A DNA stretch of 64,000 nucleotides from Blautia sp. AF19-10LB (GTDB lineage: Bacteria; Bacillota; Clostridia; Lachnospirales; Lachnospiraceae): contig NZ_QTWS01000001.1 of NCBI RefSeq assembly GCF_003461245.1, positions 141,496 through 205,495 on the forward strand. The letters are read 5' to 3'. Position 1 is the stretch's first letter; each line of letters starts with the position of its first letter. Both the position numbers and the translations under genes were made by a program. Under the pieces are notes generated by a model that was not told the origin of the DNA, did no database searches, and worked only from the letters and a program-made list of their open reading frames with translations. Shown piece after piece: positions 42,762-51,924 of the stretch.

Positions 42762-43904
42762 ATGAAAGACGTGGGTAAAAGGGAGAGCAGCCGGGCGATT
42801 TCTGTCATTATTCCTGCTTACAATATCGAGAAATATATAGATCAGTGTCTGGACAGTCTTCAGGCTCAGACATTTGATGATTTTGAAGTGATCTGTGTAG
42901 ATGATGGATCGGATGATCGGACACGTGAAAGAATTCGAGAACATATAAAGAAAGATCAGAGGATCAGACTGATAGAGATGCCACATTGCGGCCTGGCAGG
43001 AGCTATGCGAAATACAGGAATCGAAAACGCAGATGGAAAGTATTGCCTGTTTCTGGATGGAGATGACTTCTTTGAGCCGGATATGCTGAAAAAGAGTTAC
43101 GAAAAAGCAGAAGAAGATGATGCCGATATCTGTCTTTTTGATGCGCGGCTGTATAATGAAAAAACAAAAGTCTATAAAGAAATTGATTATATTATACAGA
43201 AAGAGTATCTCCCCGCGGAAATTCCATTTGAGGGCAGAAAAATGCCATATACTCTGAACATCACGACAGGTTGTCCCTGGAGTAAACTGATCCGCAAAGA
43301 TCTGATCGATGAATATCAGTTACGCTTCATGCTGCTTCCACGCAGCAATGATATTTACTTTATATTTATGGCAATGGCACTGGCGAAGCGTATTACAGTA
43401 GTGCCAGAGGTCTTTGTGAATTACAGACAGTCGGGAGAAAGCCTTCAGGCAAACAATGCAAAATCTCCCTGGAACTGGTATGAGGCAGTGAAATCAATAA
43501 GAAATGAACTGGAGAAACAGGGAATTTACAAAGATCTGGAGTGCAGTTTTCGTAATATGGCGTTTGGCATAGCAATTTATAATCTGTGCTCCCTGAAAAG
43601 CGCGGAAACATATTGTGAAGTATATGAGGGACTTCGTAATAAGGTGTTTCAGGAATTTGACCTGAAAAATTTTTCGAAGGAAGAATGCTATTCCTACAAC
43701 AAAAAGAAATATGAGATTTATGAAAATATTCTGAAATACGATGTGCAGCAGTATCTGTTTGAAGAAATAAAGAAACTCAAACAGGAAAAATCTTATTGGG
43801 TAAAGCGTGCCAAAAATGCAGAAAAAAAGGAAAATATGCATATTACCCAAAAAGCCGGAAAGGCATTGCGCAAGGTTGGCAAAATATTTCGAATGTCCGA
43901 ATAG
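42762..43904 (+). CDS. Family 2 glycosyltransferase
   Basis: A 380-residue GT2 enzyme: ISVIIPAYNIEKYIDQCLDS, FEVICVDDGSDDRTRE, HCGLAGAMRNTGIENADG and LDGDDFFEPDM (the DxD metal site). The C-terminal 60 residues are basic and helical (KKLKQEKSYWVKRAKNAEKK), which may attach it to the membrane surface. ATG 42762 with GTGAGGA upstream is preferred over GTG 42747. It begins a run of plus-strand polysaccharide genes; a separate promoter precedes the next one. Confidence 0.88.
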   Translation: MKDVGKRESSRAISVIIPAYNIEKYIDQCLDSLQAQTFDDFEVICVDDGSDDRTRERIREHIKKDQRIRLIEMPHCGLAGAMRNTGIENADGKYCLFLDGDDFFEPDMLKKSYEKAEEDDADICLFDARLYNEKTKVYKEIDYIIQKEYLPAEIPFEGRKMPYTLNITTGCPWSKLIRKDLIDEYQLRFMLLPRSNDIYFIFMAMALAKRITVVPEVFVNYRQSGESLQANNAKSPWNWYEAVKSIRNELEKQGIYKDLECSFRNMAFGIAIYNLCSLKSAETYCEVYEGLRNKVFQEFDLKNFSKEECYSYNKKKYEIYENILKYDVQQYLFEEIKKLKQEKSYWVKRAKNAEKKENMHITQKAGKALRKVGKIFRMSE

Positions 43905-43928
43905 CAAAACTGAACAGAGAATAGTAAC

Positions 43929-43957
43929 TTGCGAACAGAATAAGTCTGTGTTATAGT
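43929..43957 (+). promoter_or_regulatory. Promoter of the GT2-GT4 gene
   Basis: TTGCGA (43929-43934) and TATAGT (43952-43957) spaced 17 bp, about 37 bp before the start codon. Confidence 0.6.
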
Positions 43958-43993
43958 GCAGCTGATTAAAATAACAGATTGAGGATTGTTAAA

Positions 43994-46393
43994 ATGAATA
44001 TAAAAAATAATGAAAACCCATTAGTGTCAGTAATCGTTCCGATTTGTAACGTAGAACCGTATATCCACAGATGTTTGGACAGTATTATCGGTCAGACACT
44101 CAAAAATATTGAAATTATATGCGTCGAAGACCACTCTGATGACCGTTCAGCAGAAATTCTGAAGGAGTATGCGGACAGGGATAACCGTATCAAGGCAATC
44201 TTCCATGAGACAAATCTCAGTACTTCCCAGGCAAGAAAAGATGGTGTGGCTGTTTCTTGTGGAAAGTATATTATGTTTGTAGATGGTGATGATGAGCTTT
44301 GCCCGGATGCCTGTCAGATCGCCTCAGAGACAATTGAGAAATATGGTACAGATATGGTACAGTTTGACACAGAAGTAGTAAACTGTGCAGGGGGTTCAGA
44401 AGAGCGTATTCAGATGAATCAGAGATTTCTGTTTCCATGTCTGGAGGAGATCCGCGCGGAGAATCTGATCTTTTCCTGCTGGAAAGAAAAGAAAGTGGGA
44501 TTCAGCCTGTGGAATAAAATCTTTAATGGTGAAATATGCCGCCAGGCATTTGCCGATGTAGAAGATGGCTTTTATCCAAAGGCACAGGATCTGTATGCAT
44601 TTTTCCTGATTGCGTATTATTCCAGGAGCTATATGGGAATTGAAAATCGTCTGTACAGATATATGTTTGGTATAGGTGTGACCGGAAGTGATTATATTTC
44701 TATTCCGAAGTTTGATGTTATGATGACTGAGAAGCAGATCTGGGAATGCCTGGTACGTTTTATTGACAAAAAACAGGAACAGGAGAAGTATAAGGAGATC
44801 CTGGATGGGATTTATCAGCATTTTCTGGCAGACTGTGTCAGCCGCTGGCAGAATAATCTGCAGACAGAAAATATTTCCGAAGGCTTTGATCATCTGGTGG
44901 ATACCTGGGGACTGGAAGATGTCATTTCAAAATTAGCAGAAAGAAACTGGCACAAATCTGTTGAACTGGCAGAAAAGATGGTGGATGTAGACTACTTCAA
45001 AACTACCAGAAACAAGGGCAACGAGATTAAAACGATTGGAATTTACTATCGTTCTATTAAAAACGGCGGTGCACAGCGAGTAGTTGCAGTTCTGGCAAAT
45101 GAATGGGCCAAAATGCGTGATGCCAAAGGAGATCCTGTTTATAAAGTAGTGCTGGTGACAGATGAAGAAACAGAAGACGGTGAGGGAATCCCGGAGTATG
45201 AACTGGATTACGCAGTTGTCAGAGAATATATTCCGTCATCAGAGACAGCAGTTCGCGAACATTATAAAGAGCGATACCATGCATGGAGCACAATTATCGA
45301 GAAACATAAGATTGATCTGATGGTTACAGGAATGTGGGTAGCACCATGTACAATGTGGGATATGCTCAGCATTAAGGGACAGCCGTCAAAACCAGGATTT
45401 ATAATTCATGCACACAGTTTTACCAGTGTTCCTTTTGGTTTTGTGTCAGATAAATTTGCAGAACTGATGTATGATTATCAGATCTGTGACGGTGTTGTTG
45501 TACTGTCAGAAGTGGATGAGAAGTATGTAAAATGCTTCAATCCTCATGTGACATATATTTCGAATCCAATCACTTTTTCTACAGGCAATATGAAAGAAGT
45601 CAAAAAAGAAGAGAATAATATTCTGTGGCTTGGCAGGATTGCAAAGGAGAAGCAGCCTCTGGATGTAGTCTATGCCATGGAACATATAGTGAAAGAATTT
45701 CCGGATATCAGGCTCCATATGGTAGGTGATGGAGATGAGAAACTGACAGAAATGCTGAAGAATCTGATCTGCCAGCTGGGACTTCAGGATAATGTCATAC
45801 TGGAAGGATTCACATCAGAAGTAGAGAAATACTACGAAAAAGCACAGCTTCTGATGTATACATCAGAATATGAGGGCTTTCCGATGGTATTCTGTGAGGC
45901 GTTATCTCATGGGACACCGATCGTTACCTATGATATGCCATGGCTTACATTTATAAGAGATGGACGCGGAATCGTTACCAGCAGACAGAAACGTCCGGAT
46001 CTTCTGGCACAGAAAGTCACAGAACTTCTCCGGAATTCAGAAGAATGCAGACGGCTTGCTGAGGAAGGAAAGCAGCACATCAAAGAACTGGAGGCCGTGG
46101 ACATTGGTCAGACATGGAAACAGTTTTTTGATACTTTATATGAAGAAAAAGAAATAGATGAAGACAGCGTAGACAATGTTATTTTCCGTTTCCTTACCAG
46201 CTATGCCTATAAGGGAAAGCAGGGCAGGATCAAAAATATGGAAGGTCAGATTACACGTCTGAAAGAACAAAAAACACGAGAGGTTAAAGCAGCACAGAGA
46301 AAGGTCAAAAATTCAGAAACTTTTAAAGTGGGTAAGACAATCCTTTATGTCCCAAGAAAAATGAAAAAGTTTCTTAAACGACTTTCGAAATAA
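43994..46393 (+). CDS. Two-domain glycosyltransferase (GT2 + GT4)
   Basis: A 799-residue fusion. The N-terminal GT2 domain (VSVIVPICNVEPYIHRCLDS, DHSDDRSAEIL, MFVDGDDELCPD) covers about residues 10-250. From about residue 350 a GT4 domain follows: RSIKNGGAQRVVAVLANEW, NNILWLGRIAKEKQPLDVVY, and the retaining-enzyme motif SEYEGFPMVFCEALSHGTP. A basic coiled C-terminus closes the protein. One polypeptide could add two successive sugars, one inverting and one retaining. ATG 43994 has GAGGA upstream; a TTG at 43979 is less likely. It is followed after 17 bp by the FkbM methyltransferase gene. Confidence 0.9.
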   Translation: MNIKNNENPLVSVIVPICNVEPYIHRCLDSIIGQTLKNIEIICVEDHSDDRSAEILKEYADRDNRIKAIFHETNLSTSQARKDGVAVSCGKYIMFVDGDDELCPDACQIASETIEKYGTDMVQFDTEVVNCAGGSEERIQMNQRFLFPCLEEIRAENLIFSCWKEKKVGFSLWNKIFNGEICRQAFADVEDGFYPKAQDLYAFFLIAYYSRSYMGIENRLYRYMFGIGVTGSDYISIPKFDVMMTEKQIWECLVRFIDKKQEQEKYKEILDGIYQHFLADCVSRWQNNLQTENISEGFDHLVDTWGLEDVISKLAERNWHKSVELAEKMVDVDYFKTTRNKGNEIKTIGIYYRSIKNGGAQRVVAVLANEWAKMRDAKGDPVYKVVLVTDEETEDGEGIPEYELDYAVVREYIPSSETAVREHYKERYHAWSTIIEKHKIDLMVTGMWVAPCTMWDMLSIKGQPSKPGFIIHAHSFTSVPFGFVSDKFAELMYDYQICDGVVVLSEVDEKYVKCFNPHVTYISNPITFSTGNMKEVKKEENNILWLGRIAKEKQPLDVVYAMEHIVKEFPDIRLHMVGDGDEKLTEMLKNLICQLGLQDNVILEGFTSEVEKYYEKAQLLMYTSEYEGFPMVFCEALSHGTPIVTYDMPWLTFIRDGRGIVTSRQKRPDLLAQKVTELLRNSEECRRLAEEGKQHIKELEAVDIGQTWKQFFDTLYEEKEIDEDSVDNVIFRFLTSYAYKGKQGRIKNMEGQITRLKEQKTREVKAAQRKVKNSETFKVGKTILYVPRKMKKFLKRLSK

Positions 46394-46410
46394 GTAGGAG
46401 GCAGCTGAAA

Positions 46411-47634
46411 ATGAGTAAAAAAATACTGAAAAAGATTATTCCTGCGACGTTTGACAAGGTAGAAAAAGATAACCGAAAAATTGCGAAGCAGCTGGAAAAG
46501 ACATTTGATAATCATATCGACAGGAGTCTGAAGGAACAGCAGAAAACAAACAAAGCAGAAATCCGCAAAGCAGAAAACAATATAGTTGCACTGATTCGTG
46601 AATGTATTACCAGAGTCAGGGATGTGATCTGGAAACTGGATCATAATTTTCCAAAAATCCATAAGGAATTGAGCCAGATTTCAGATCAGCTGGAGCAGGT
46701 TCCAAAGAAATATGAATATAACAACAATTATGAACGAAAAGTTATTACTTCCTTTTATGAAATGTATGAGAGACCAGATTTTAAGGAGAAATTTCTGAAT
46801 TTAATAGAGGGTCTGGATCCGGAAGATGTAGAAGAAATTGTCAAAATTCTGCAGAGACAGAGACTGGTCAAAGACACTATGGGGCAGAAAGTTGACCTTT
46901 TCAGCGAGGAAGAGCAGAAACAGATTCTGGAAATGGACAGGGAACTGAAGCAGCAGATCTTTCGTGTAGCGGATGATATGTACTGCTACAAACACTATTT
47001 TCTTCCGATTCGACATTTTGAGGCGAGTGTGTTTATTTATAAACATGGAATTGACTGCATCGAGCATCCGGAATCCATTCAGAATAAAGATATTCTGGAC
47101 GTAGGAGGATATATCGGAGATTCTATACTGATATTGAAGCCGTTAACCCAGAGGAGAGTTTACAGTTTTGAAGCTACGGAAAAGAACTTCACACTGATGA
47201 AAGAGACAATCAAGCTTAATCATCTGGAGAACGTTATTCCTGAACATATGGCACTGGGAAGAGAAAAGGGAAGCATGGAGATGAAACTGGCAGGTCCATC
47301 CAGCGCATTTCATGAAAATGGTGTTGCGACAGTAACCGGAACAGAAACGGTACAGGTAGATACACTGGATGCTTATATGGAAGGAACAGATATTGAAGTC
47401 GGCCTTATAAAAGTAGATATTGAGGGGGCGGAACAGGATTTCCTTGCAGGCGCAAGAAAAACTATCGAGAAACATAAACCAGTTCTGCTGATGAGTATAT
47501 ATCATAATGCAGATGATTTCTTTGATATCAAACCAATTATTGAAAGCTGGAATCTGGGATATAAGTTCAGGATTCATAAACCGGTGGATTATTCTGTTTC
47601 CAGAGAAGTGCTTCTGATCGCAGAAGTCAGATGA
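46411..47634 (+). CDS. FkbM-family methyltransferase with N-terminal coiled-coil region
   Basis: A 407-residue protein. The first 200 residues are charged and helical (KKILKKIIPATFDKVEKDN, SEEEQKQILEMDRELKQQIF) and probably scaffold or bind partners. From about residue 225 the SAM-dependent FkbM domain follows: KDILDVGGYIGDSILIL binds SAM, VYSFEATEKNFTLMKE and IKVDIEGAEQDFLAG are family motifs. In polysaccharide clusters FkbM enzymes O-methylate sugars. Gaps of 17 bp upstream and 22 bp downstream place it in an operon with the GT2-GT4 gene and glf. Confidence 0.88.
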   Translation: MSKKILKKIIPATFDKVEKDNRKIAKQLEKTFDNHIDRSLKEQQKTNKAEIRKAENNIVALIRECITRVRDVIWKLDHNFPKIHKELSQISDQLEQVPKKYEYNNNYERKVITSFYEMYERPDFKEKFLNLIEGLDPEDVEEIVKILQRQRLVKDTMGQKVDLFSEEEQKQILEMDRELKQQIFRVADDMYCYKHYFLPIRHFEASVFIYKHGIDCIEHPESIQNKDILDVGGYIGDSILILKPLTQRRVYSFEATEKNFTLMKETIKLNHLENVIPEHMALGREKGSMEMKLAGPSSAFHENGVATVTGTETVQVDTLDAYMEGTDIEVGLIKVDIEGAEQDFLAGARKTIEKHKPVLLMSIYHNADDFFDIKPIIESWNLGYKFRIHKPVDYSVSREVLLIAEVR

Positions 47635-47656
47635 TGAAAAGTAGAGGGTTGATTTC

Positions 47657-48778
47657 ATGAATAAACATTATGATTATCTGGTAGTCGGTGCAGGGCTTTA
47701 TGGTGCAGTTTTTGCACATGAGGCCCAAAAAGCAGGGAAATCCGTTCTTGTGATTGACAAGCGTCCGAATATTGCCGGAAATGTATATACAGAAGACATA
47801 GAAAAAATTCATGTGCATAAATACGGAGCACATATTTTCCATACCAATAATAAAAAAGTCTGGGATTATATCACTCAGTTTGCGGAATTTAACCGTTTTA
47901 CAAACAGCCCGGTGGCCAATTATCACGGAGAACTTTATTCACTTCCATTTAATATGTACACATTCAATAAAATGTGGGGCGTGGTAACTCCACAGGAGGC
48001 GGAAGCCCGGATCGAAGAACAGAAGCGTGAGGCAGGAATCAAAGAACCGAAGAATCTGGAGGAACAGGCAATCTCTCTGGTAGGAAGAGATATTTTTGAG
48101 AAACTGATCAAAGGATATACCGAGAAACAGTGGGGCAGAAGCTGCAGGGAGCTTCCGGCGTTTATCATCAAGAGACTGCCGGTGAGGCTGACTTTTGACA
48201 ATAACTATTTCAATGCACTGTATCAGGGGATTCCGATGGGCGGTTATACCAGAATGGTTGCAAATATGCTGGATGGCATTGAGGTTCGCCTGGAGGAAGA
48301 TTATCTTGAAAAGAAAGATGAGTGGGATGCACTTGCGGACAAAGTAATCTATACTGGTCCGATTGATGCGTATTTTGGATATCAGATGGGCTATCTGGAA
48401 TATCGTTCTGTGCGTTTTGAGACAGAACTTCTTGATAAACCAAATTTCCAGGGGAATGCAGCAGTCAATTATACGGATGTTGAAACTCCGTGGACCAGAA
48501 TTATTGAGCACAAATGGTTTGAGTTTGGCAAAGATGATGATGGACAGGAAATTCCCAAAACCGTGATCAGCCGTGAATACAGTTCTGAATGGAAACCTGG
48601 AGATGAGCCCTATTATCCGGTAAATGATGAGAAAAACGGGGAACTTTACGAGAAGTACAAAAATCTTGCTGAAAAAGAAAAAAAAGTGATTTTTGGTGGG
48701 CGCCTGGGCGAATATAAGTACTATGATATGGACGCAGTAATCGCATCTGCGCTTTCGATGTGTGAAAAAGAACTCTGA
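47657..48778 (+). CDS. glf: UDP-galactopyranose mutase
   Basis: A 373-residue flavoenzyme that converts UDP-galactopyranose to UDP-galactofuranose. It has the FAD-binding YLVVGAGLYGAVFAHEA, the active-site region KYGAHIFHTNNKKVWDYI, NSPVANYHGELYSLPFNM, the arginine stretch YRSVRFETE and the C-terminal GRLGEYKYYDMD. It indicates that the surface polymer built here contains galactofuranose. TAGAGGG-type sequence lies before the start. Length and motifs are complete. Confidence 0.96.
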   Translation: MNKHYDYLVVGAGLYGAVFAHEAQKAGKSVLVIDKRPNIAGNVYTEDIEKIHVHKYGAHIFHTNNKKVWDYITQFAEFNRFTNSPVANYHGELYSLPFNMYTFNKMWGVVTPQEAEARIEEQKREAGIKEPKNLEEQAISLVGRDIFEKLIKGYTEKQWGRSCRELPAFIIKRLPVRLTFDNNYFNALYQGIPMGGYTRMVANMLDGIEVRLEEDYLEKKDEWDALADKVIYTGPIDAYFGYQMGYLEYRSVRFETELLDKPNFQGNAAVNYTDVETPWTRIIEHKWFEFGKDDDGQEIPKTVISREYSSEWKPGDEPYYPVNDEKNGELYEKYKNLAEKEKKVIFGGRLGEYKYYDMDAVIASALSMCEKEL

Positions 48779-48815
48779 AATATGACAAAAATATGAAACT
48801 CTGATGAAATTTGTA

Positions 48816-48844
48816 TTGCATCAGAATTGGAAAACTGTTATAGT
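48816..48844 (+). promoter_or_regulatory. Promoter of the secreted SGNH hydrolase gene
   Basis: TTGCAT (48816-48821) and TATAGT (48839-48844) spaced 17 bp, downstream of glf. Confidence 0.6.
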
Positions 48845-48904
48845 AAAACTCGGAAACAAGAAAAATTACGATTTGATGAGAAGACATAAGTAAGGAGTTT
48901 TTTT

Positions 48905-50296
48905 ATGAGAAAAGCCACGGTAAACAGGTGGAGAGGAATCATCTTTTTGACAGTGTTGTTTGGTTTCCTGCTTCTGGCAGCCAGCAGACCGGTTTCGGCT
49001 CAGGCAGCCACTACAGAGAAGTGTAAAGTTGTTTTTGCGAATTCCAATGGCGTAGTTTCTAATGATACATTTCGTAAGTGGGCCAGGACTGTAACTAAGG
49101 GGAGTTATATTCAGCTTCCGACAGTAAACCGTTCCGGTTATAAATGCGTATGGGTAGAGAAGAGTGGGACCAAAGAGCTGAAATATGCTACAGGAAGGAA
49201 TGTGAGAATTACAAAAAACACGAAATTCTGTCTGCGTTATTATAAGCTCTATACGGTAAGATACTATACCATGAATGGAGGCAAAGAATATACCAGCCTG
49301 CGGGAACAGGGATATCAGGGTCAGGTGCTGACATTTCCTCTGCATCCGACGGCGACGGGGTATAAGTTCCTCGGATGGAGTACTTCTATAAATGGTAAAA
49401 CAGTCAAAAAAGAGGGCGACAGTCTGCGTGTTACCGGTAATATGAAGTTTTATATTGTCGGAAAGAAAATTACAGGAGTCAATCTCCGTAAATACGACGG
49501 AACGGTATGGAAAATTGTGGATACCAGTTCCGGAAGTGCAACATTTCCGGCAGTAAACCTGAACAGCGCAAATATGTGTCTGGGCTGGTCACGTACCAAG
49601 GGAAAAACAACCAATCCTGAATATAAGGCAGGCGATAAAATTCCTACCAGAACAGGAAACTATTATATGGTTGTATTTTTCTCAAAACAGGATCGTGCAC
49701 CGGCATCAATTATAAAACCTACGAAACATCAGATGGTTTATTTTGTAGGAGATTCCAGAACGGTTGGGCTTCAGCTTGCCCTTGGAAATTCTGCTCCTTC
49801 AAATGTAGATTTTGTATGTAAAGGAAATCAGGGACTTGACTGGTTCCGACAGACTGGTTACAGGGAACTGCTCCGGAAACTGTCGAAGCAGTCACGTAAG
49901 ACAAAGAAAGCGGTTATTATTAATCTCGGTGTAAATGATATGAGTAACATCAATACATATGTTGTTTACATGAGAAAAGTGTCCGAAAATCTCAAACAGA
50001 ATTATAATTGTGATATGTATTATCTTTCTGTAAATCCGGTGAACAGTGCCATGATTCGAAGCTATGGTGCCGGAACGAGAACAGAAGCACAGGTGGCAGC
50101 TTTTAATAAGACAATTTATCAGAAATTATGCAGTGGAAGTGATCGTGCGTTTATTTATATTAATACCTGTACGAACCTTCAGAAATATGGATGGAGCAGC
50201 AACCGTTATGATGCAGGAATCTATGATGGACTTCATTATTCGGTTGAAACGACTCTCCGTATTTATGGCTACTGTATCAGGAAGCTGAATGCCTGA
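48905..50296 (+). CDS. Secreted SGNH/GDSL hydrolase with InlB-type repeats
   Basis: A 463-residue exported protein. A signal peptide ends near residues 33-36 (SAQAATTE). Residues 40-265 hold several beta-rich repeats of InlB B-repeat type (YYTMNGGKEYTSLREQGYQG, TGYKFLGWST). The C-terminal SGNH domain has block I VGDSRTVGL with Ser284, block III NLGVNDM, and block V YDGLHYS with Asp441 and His444. SGNH enzymes next to polysaccharide genes commonly remove or transfer O-acyl groups on cell-wall glycans. No sortase motif or membrane anchor is seen at the C-terminus, so the repeats may provide wall binding. AAGTAAGGAG precedes the start. Confidence 0.88.
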   Translation: MRKATVNRWRGIIFLTVLFGFLLLAASRPVSAQAATTEKCKVVFANSNGVVSNDTFRKWARTVTKGSYIQLPTVNRSGYKCVWVEKSGTKELKYATGRNVRITKNTKFCLRYYKLYTVRYYTMNGGKEYTSLREQGYQGQVLTFPLHPTATGYKFLGWSTSINGKTVKKEGDSLRVTGNMKFYIVGKKITGVNLRKYDGTVWKIVDTSSGSATFPAVNLNSANMCLGWSRTKGKTTNPEYKAGDKIPTRTGNYYMVVFFSKQDRAPASIIKPTKHQMVYFVGDSRTVGLQLALGNSAPSNVDFVCKGNQGLDWFRQTGYRELLRKLSKQSRKTKKAVIINLGVNDMSNINTYVVYMRKVSENLKQNYNCDMYYLSVNPVNSAMIRSYGAGTRTEAQVAAFNKTIYQKLCSGSDRAFIYINTCTNLQKYGWSSNRYDAGIYDGLHYSVETTLRIYGYCIRKLNA

Positions 50297-50332
50297 TCTA
50301 TTATTGAAATCAGAGAGGAATCTTTATTAATT

Positions 50333-50740
50333 ATGAAACGAGTAATCACATACGGAACTTTCGACCTGCTTCATTATGGGCATATCAATCTTTTGCGTCG
50401 TGCCAGACAGCTTGGAGATTATCTGATCGTAGGTCTTTCCACAGATGAGTTCAACTGGAATGAAAAGCAGAAGAAATGTTATTTCTCCTACGAAAAAAGG
50501 AAACAGCTTCTGGAGGCAATCCGTTATGTGGATCTTGTAATTCCGGAAGAAAACTGGGAACAGAAACGTTCCGACGTAAAAGAATATCATGTAGATACCT
50601 TTGTGATGGGAGATGACTGGAAAGGTAAGTTTGATTTCCTCAAAGAAGAAGGCTGCGAGGTGGTTTACCTGCCACGTACACCTGAGATCTCCAGTTCCCA
50701 GATCAAGGAAGATCTTCACACAAAAGAACAGCAGAAATAA
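50333..50740 (+). CDS. tagD: Glycerol-3-phosphate cytidylyltransferase
   Basis: Forms CDP-glycerol for teichoic acid or glycerol-phosphate decoration of polysaccharide. The 135-residue protein has the nucleotidyltransferase signature H14-Y-G-H17, YGTFDLLHYGHINLL, and the C-terminal ISSSQIKEDL motif (RTxGISTT equivalent). AGAGAGGAAT precedes the start. It lies 36 bp after the SGNH gene, and no CDP-glycerol transferase gene is adjacent. Confidence 0.93.
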   Translation: MKRVITYGTFDLLHYGHINLLRRARQLGDYLIVGLSTDEFNWNEKQKKCYFSYEKRKQLLEAIRYVDLVIPEENWEQKRSDVKEYHVDTFVMGDDWKGKFDFLKEEGCEVVYLPRTPEISSSQIKEDLHTKEQQK

Positions 50741-50742
50741 TG

Positions 50743-50775
50743 ACTGACCGGGGTTACGCCTCGGTCAGTTCTTTT
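50743..50775. terminator. Convergent terminator between tagD and pdaA
   Basis: ACTGACCGGGG pairs with CCTCGGTCAGT (one mismatch) and is followed by TCTTTT on the plus strand. It overlaps the end of the pdaA coding region. Confidence 0.6.
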
Positions 50776-51596
50776 ATGGAGTGGAACTGGTAGCCCATTT
50801 CTTCCCATCTGGTGAGAAGTTCATCCAGGATCGCGGCGTTCGTGGAGGAAGTATTGTGGAGCAGAACGATCGCACCAGGGTGGATCCGGGGAATCAGTTT
50901 CTGGAAAGCTTCTTCCTTCGAGGGCTGCTGCTCCTGGATCCAGTCCACATAGGCAAGACTCCAGAAAAAGGTGGAATAGCCAAGTTCTTTTGCCATGGAA
51001 AGATTTTCTGTGCTGTAGACACCGCGGGGCGGCCGGTAAAATTTGGTCATGGGTTCGCCCGTTACGGAAGTATAGAGTTCTTCCACGCCTTCAAGTTCCT
51101 TCTGAAAGGATTCCATCGAAGAAATCTGAGACATATCCGGATGGGTCATCGTATGGTTTCCCACAATATGCCCCTCTGTGATCATGCGTTTGATAAGATC
51201 GGGATTATCTTTGATAAAATTTCCGACAGCAAAAAAGACAGCGGGAGCCTGGTGCTTTTTAAGTGCCTCCAGGATTGCAGGGGTGTTTCCATTCTCATAT
51301 CCGGCATCAAAAGTCAGATAGAGGATTTTTTCGTCAGTATCGCTGGCATAATAGGCGTTGTACTGTTTCAGATCATCGATGGTGGCGTTTCCGGCAGGAC
51401 GTTTTCCTTCTTCCTGAAAACTTAATCCCCAGCTTGCACTTTGGACAGAAGCAGAGGTTTCTTTTGTGGGAGAAAGCGTTCCGGTGAGGATTCCAAGCAG
51501 ACTGCCGAGGGTAAAAGCACCGGCCAGCAGAAGGAGAGAACATAAAAAGCGGGATTTCTTTATGTAGTGAAAGACAAGAATAAAAAAAGATGTCAT
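50754..51596 (-). CDS. pdaA: Polysaccharide deacetylase, PdaA-like (delta-lactam de-N-acetylase)
   Basis: A 280-residue membrane-anchored deacetylase. An N-terminal hydrophobic segment (residues 15-40) is a signal anchor. The NodB domain has TFDAGYENGNT (the PdaA form of motif 1), HTMTHPDMS with the two metal-binding histidines, RPPRGVY, and the late VLLHNTS. B. subtilis PdaA deacetylates muramic acid to allow muramic delta-lactam formation in spore cortex, so this suggests sporulation. ATG 51596 is chosen because GGAGATTCCC immediately precedes it; two earlier in-frame ATGs have poorer sites. A candidate leader RNA lies upstream. Confidence 0.9.
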   Translation of the reverse strand: MTSFFILVFHYIKKSRFLCSLLLLAGAFTLGSLLGILTGTLSPTKETSASVQSASWGLSFQEEGKRPAGNATIDDLKQYNAYYASDTDEKILYLTFDAGYENGNTPAILEALKKHQAPAVFFAVGNFIKDNPDLIKRMITEGHIVGNHTMTHPDMSQISSMESFQKELEGVEELYTSVTGEPMTKFYRPPRGVYSTENLSMAKELGYSTFFWSLAYVDWIQEQQPSKEEAFQKLIPRIHPGAIVLLHNTSSTNAAILDELLTRWEEMGYQFHSIKELTEA

Positions 51597-51648
51597 GGGA
51601 ATCTCCATGTAGATGTTTGATTCAGTATATGTAAGAAGACAAAAAATT

Positions 51649-51684
51649 AGAGCCATCAGATGAATTATTTAATCTGGTGGCTCT
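51649..51684 (-). terminator. Terminator of the candidate RNA
   Basis: On the minus strand AGAGCCACCAGAT pairs with ATCTGATGGCTCT (one C-A mismatch) and is followed by AATTTTTT. On the plus strand no T-tract follows, so it works on the minus strand only. It lies about 50 bp before the pdaA start. Confidence 0.7.
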
Positions 51685-51752
51685 TCTACTGTTCATTGTC
51701 CAATGGAACGTACCTCCTGTTTAGTTTATAAAACATTTGGAATAATTATGAG

Positions 51753-51881
51753 TTTACGTTTCTGGTGGTCCGTACCTCTCTTCCTGAAATTATGATGTGT
51801 TAAGATTTACGTTTCTGGTGGTCTGTACCTGCCTTTCTTAAAGTATTGGGGTTCGCTTAAGTTTTCGGTGGTCTCACGCCT
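51753..51881 (-). repeat. Three direct repeats, about 52-bp period
   Basis: Copies at 51753-51777, 51806-51830 and 51857-51881. The first two are identical over 25 bases except one position; the third matches at the GGTGGTC core (plus strand) and flanking T-runs. Only the repeats, not the sequence between them, are conserved. Confidence 0.85.
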
Positions 51882-51924
51882 TTCTGTTTGTTTTTTTGTT
51901 TTCGTTCCTTTGTTTTATGTACTT

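Larger units (their letters stand above)
51641..51918 (-). ncRNA. Candidate repeat-containing small RNA or leader upstream of pdaA
   Basis: A promoter-to-terminator unit without a convincing gene. It starts about 7 bp after the -10 at 51925-51930. It contains three copies of a 25-base element (minus-strand core GACCACCAGAAACGTAA; third copy diverged) about 52 bases apart. Then comes an AGGAGGT site (complement at 51712-51718) followed by only very short open frames. It ends in a 13-bp hairpin (51649-51684) with a U-tract on the minus strand. The terminator arm repeats the CCACCAGA of the elements. It could be a free small RNA or a pdaA attenuator. I recognise no known RNA family. Confidence 0.45.

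Noticed and set aside
51753..51881. Three-copy repeat considered as a small CRISPR array
   Set aside because: Repeats are only partly conserved, spacers of about 27 bases are AT-rich leader-like sequence, no cas genes are present, and a promoter and terminator frame the unit.
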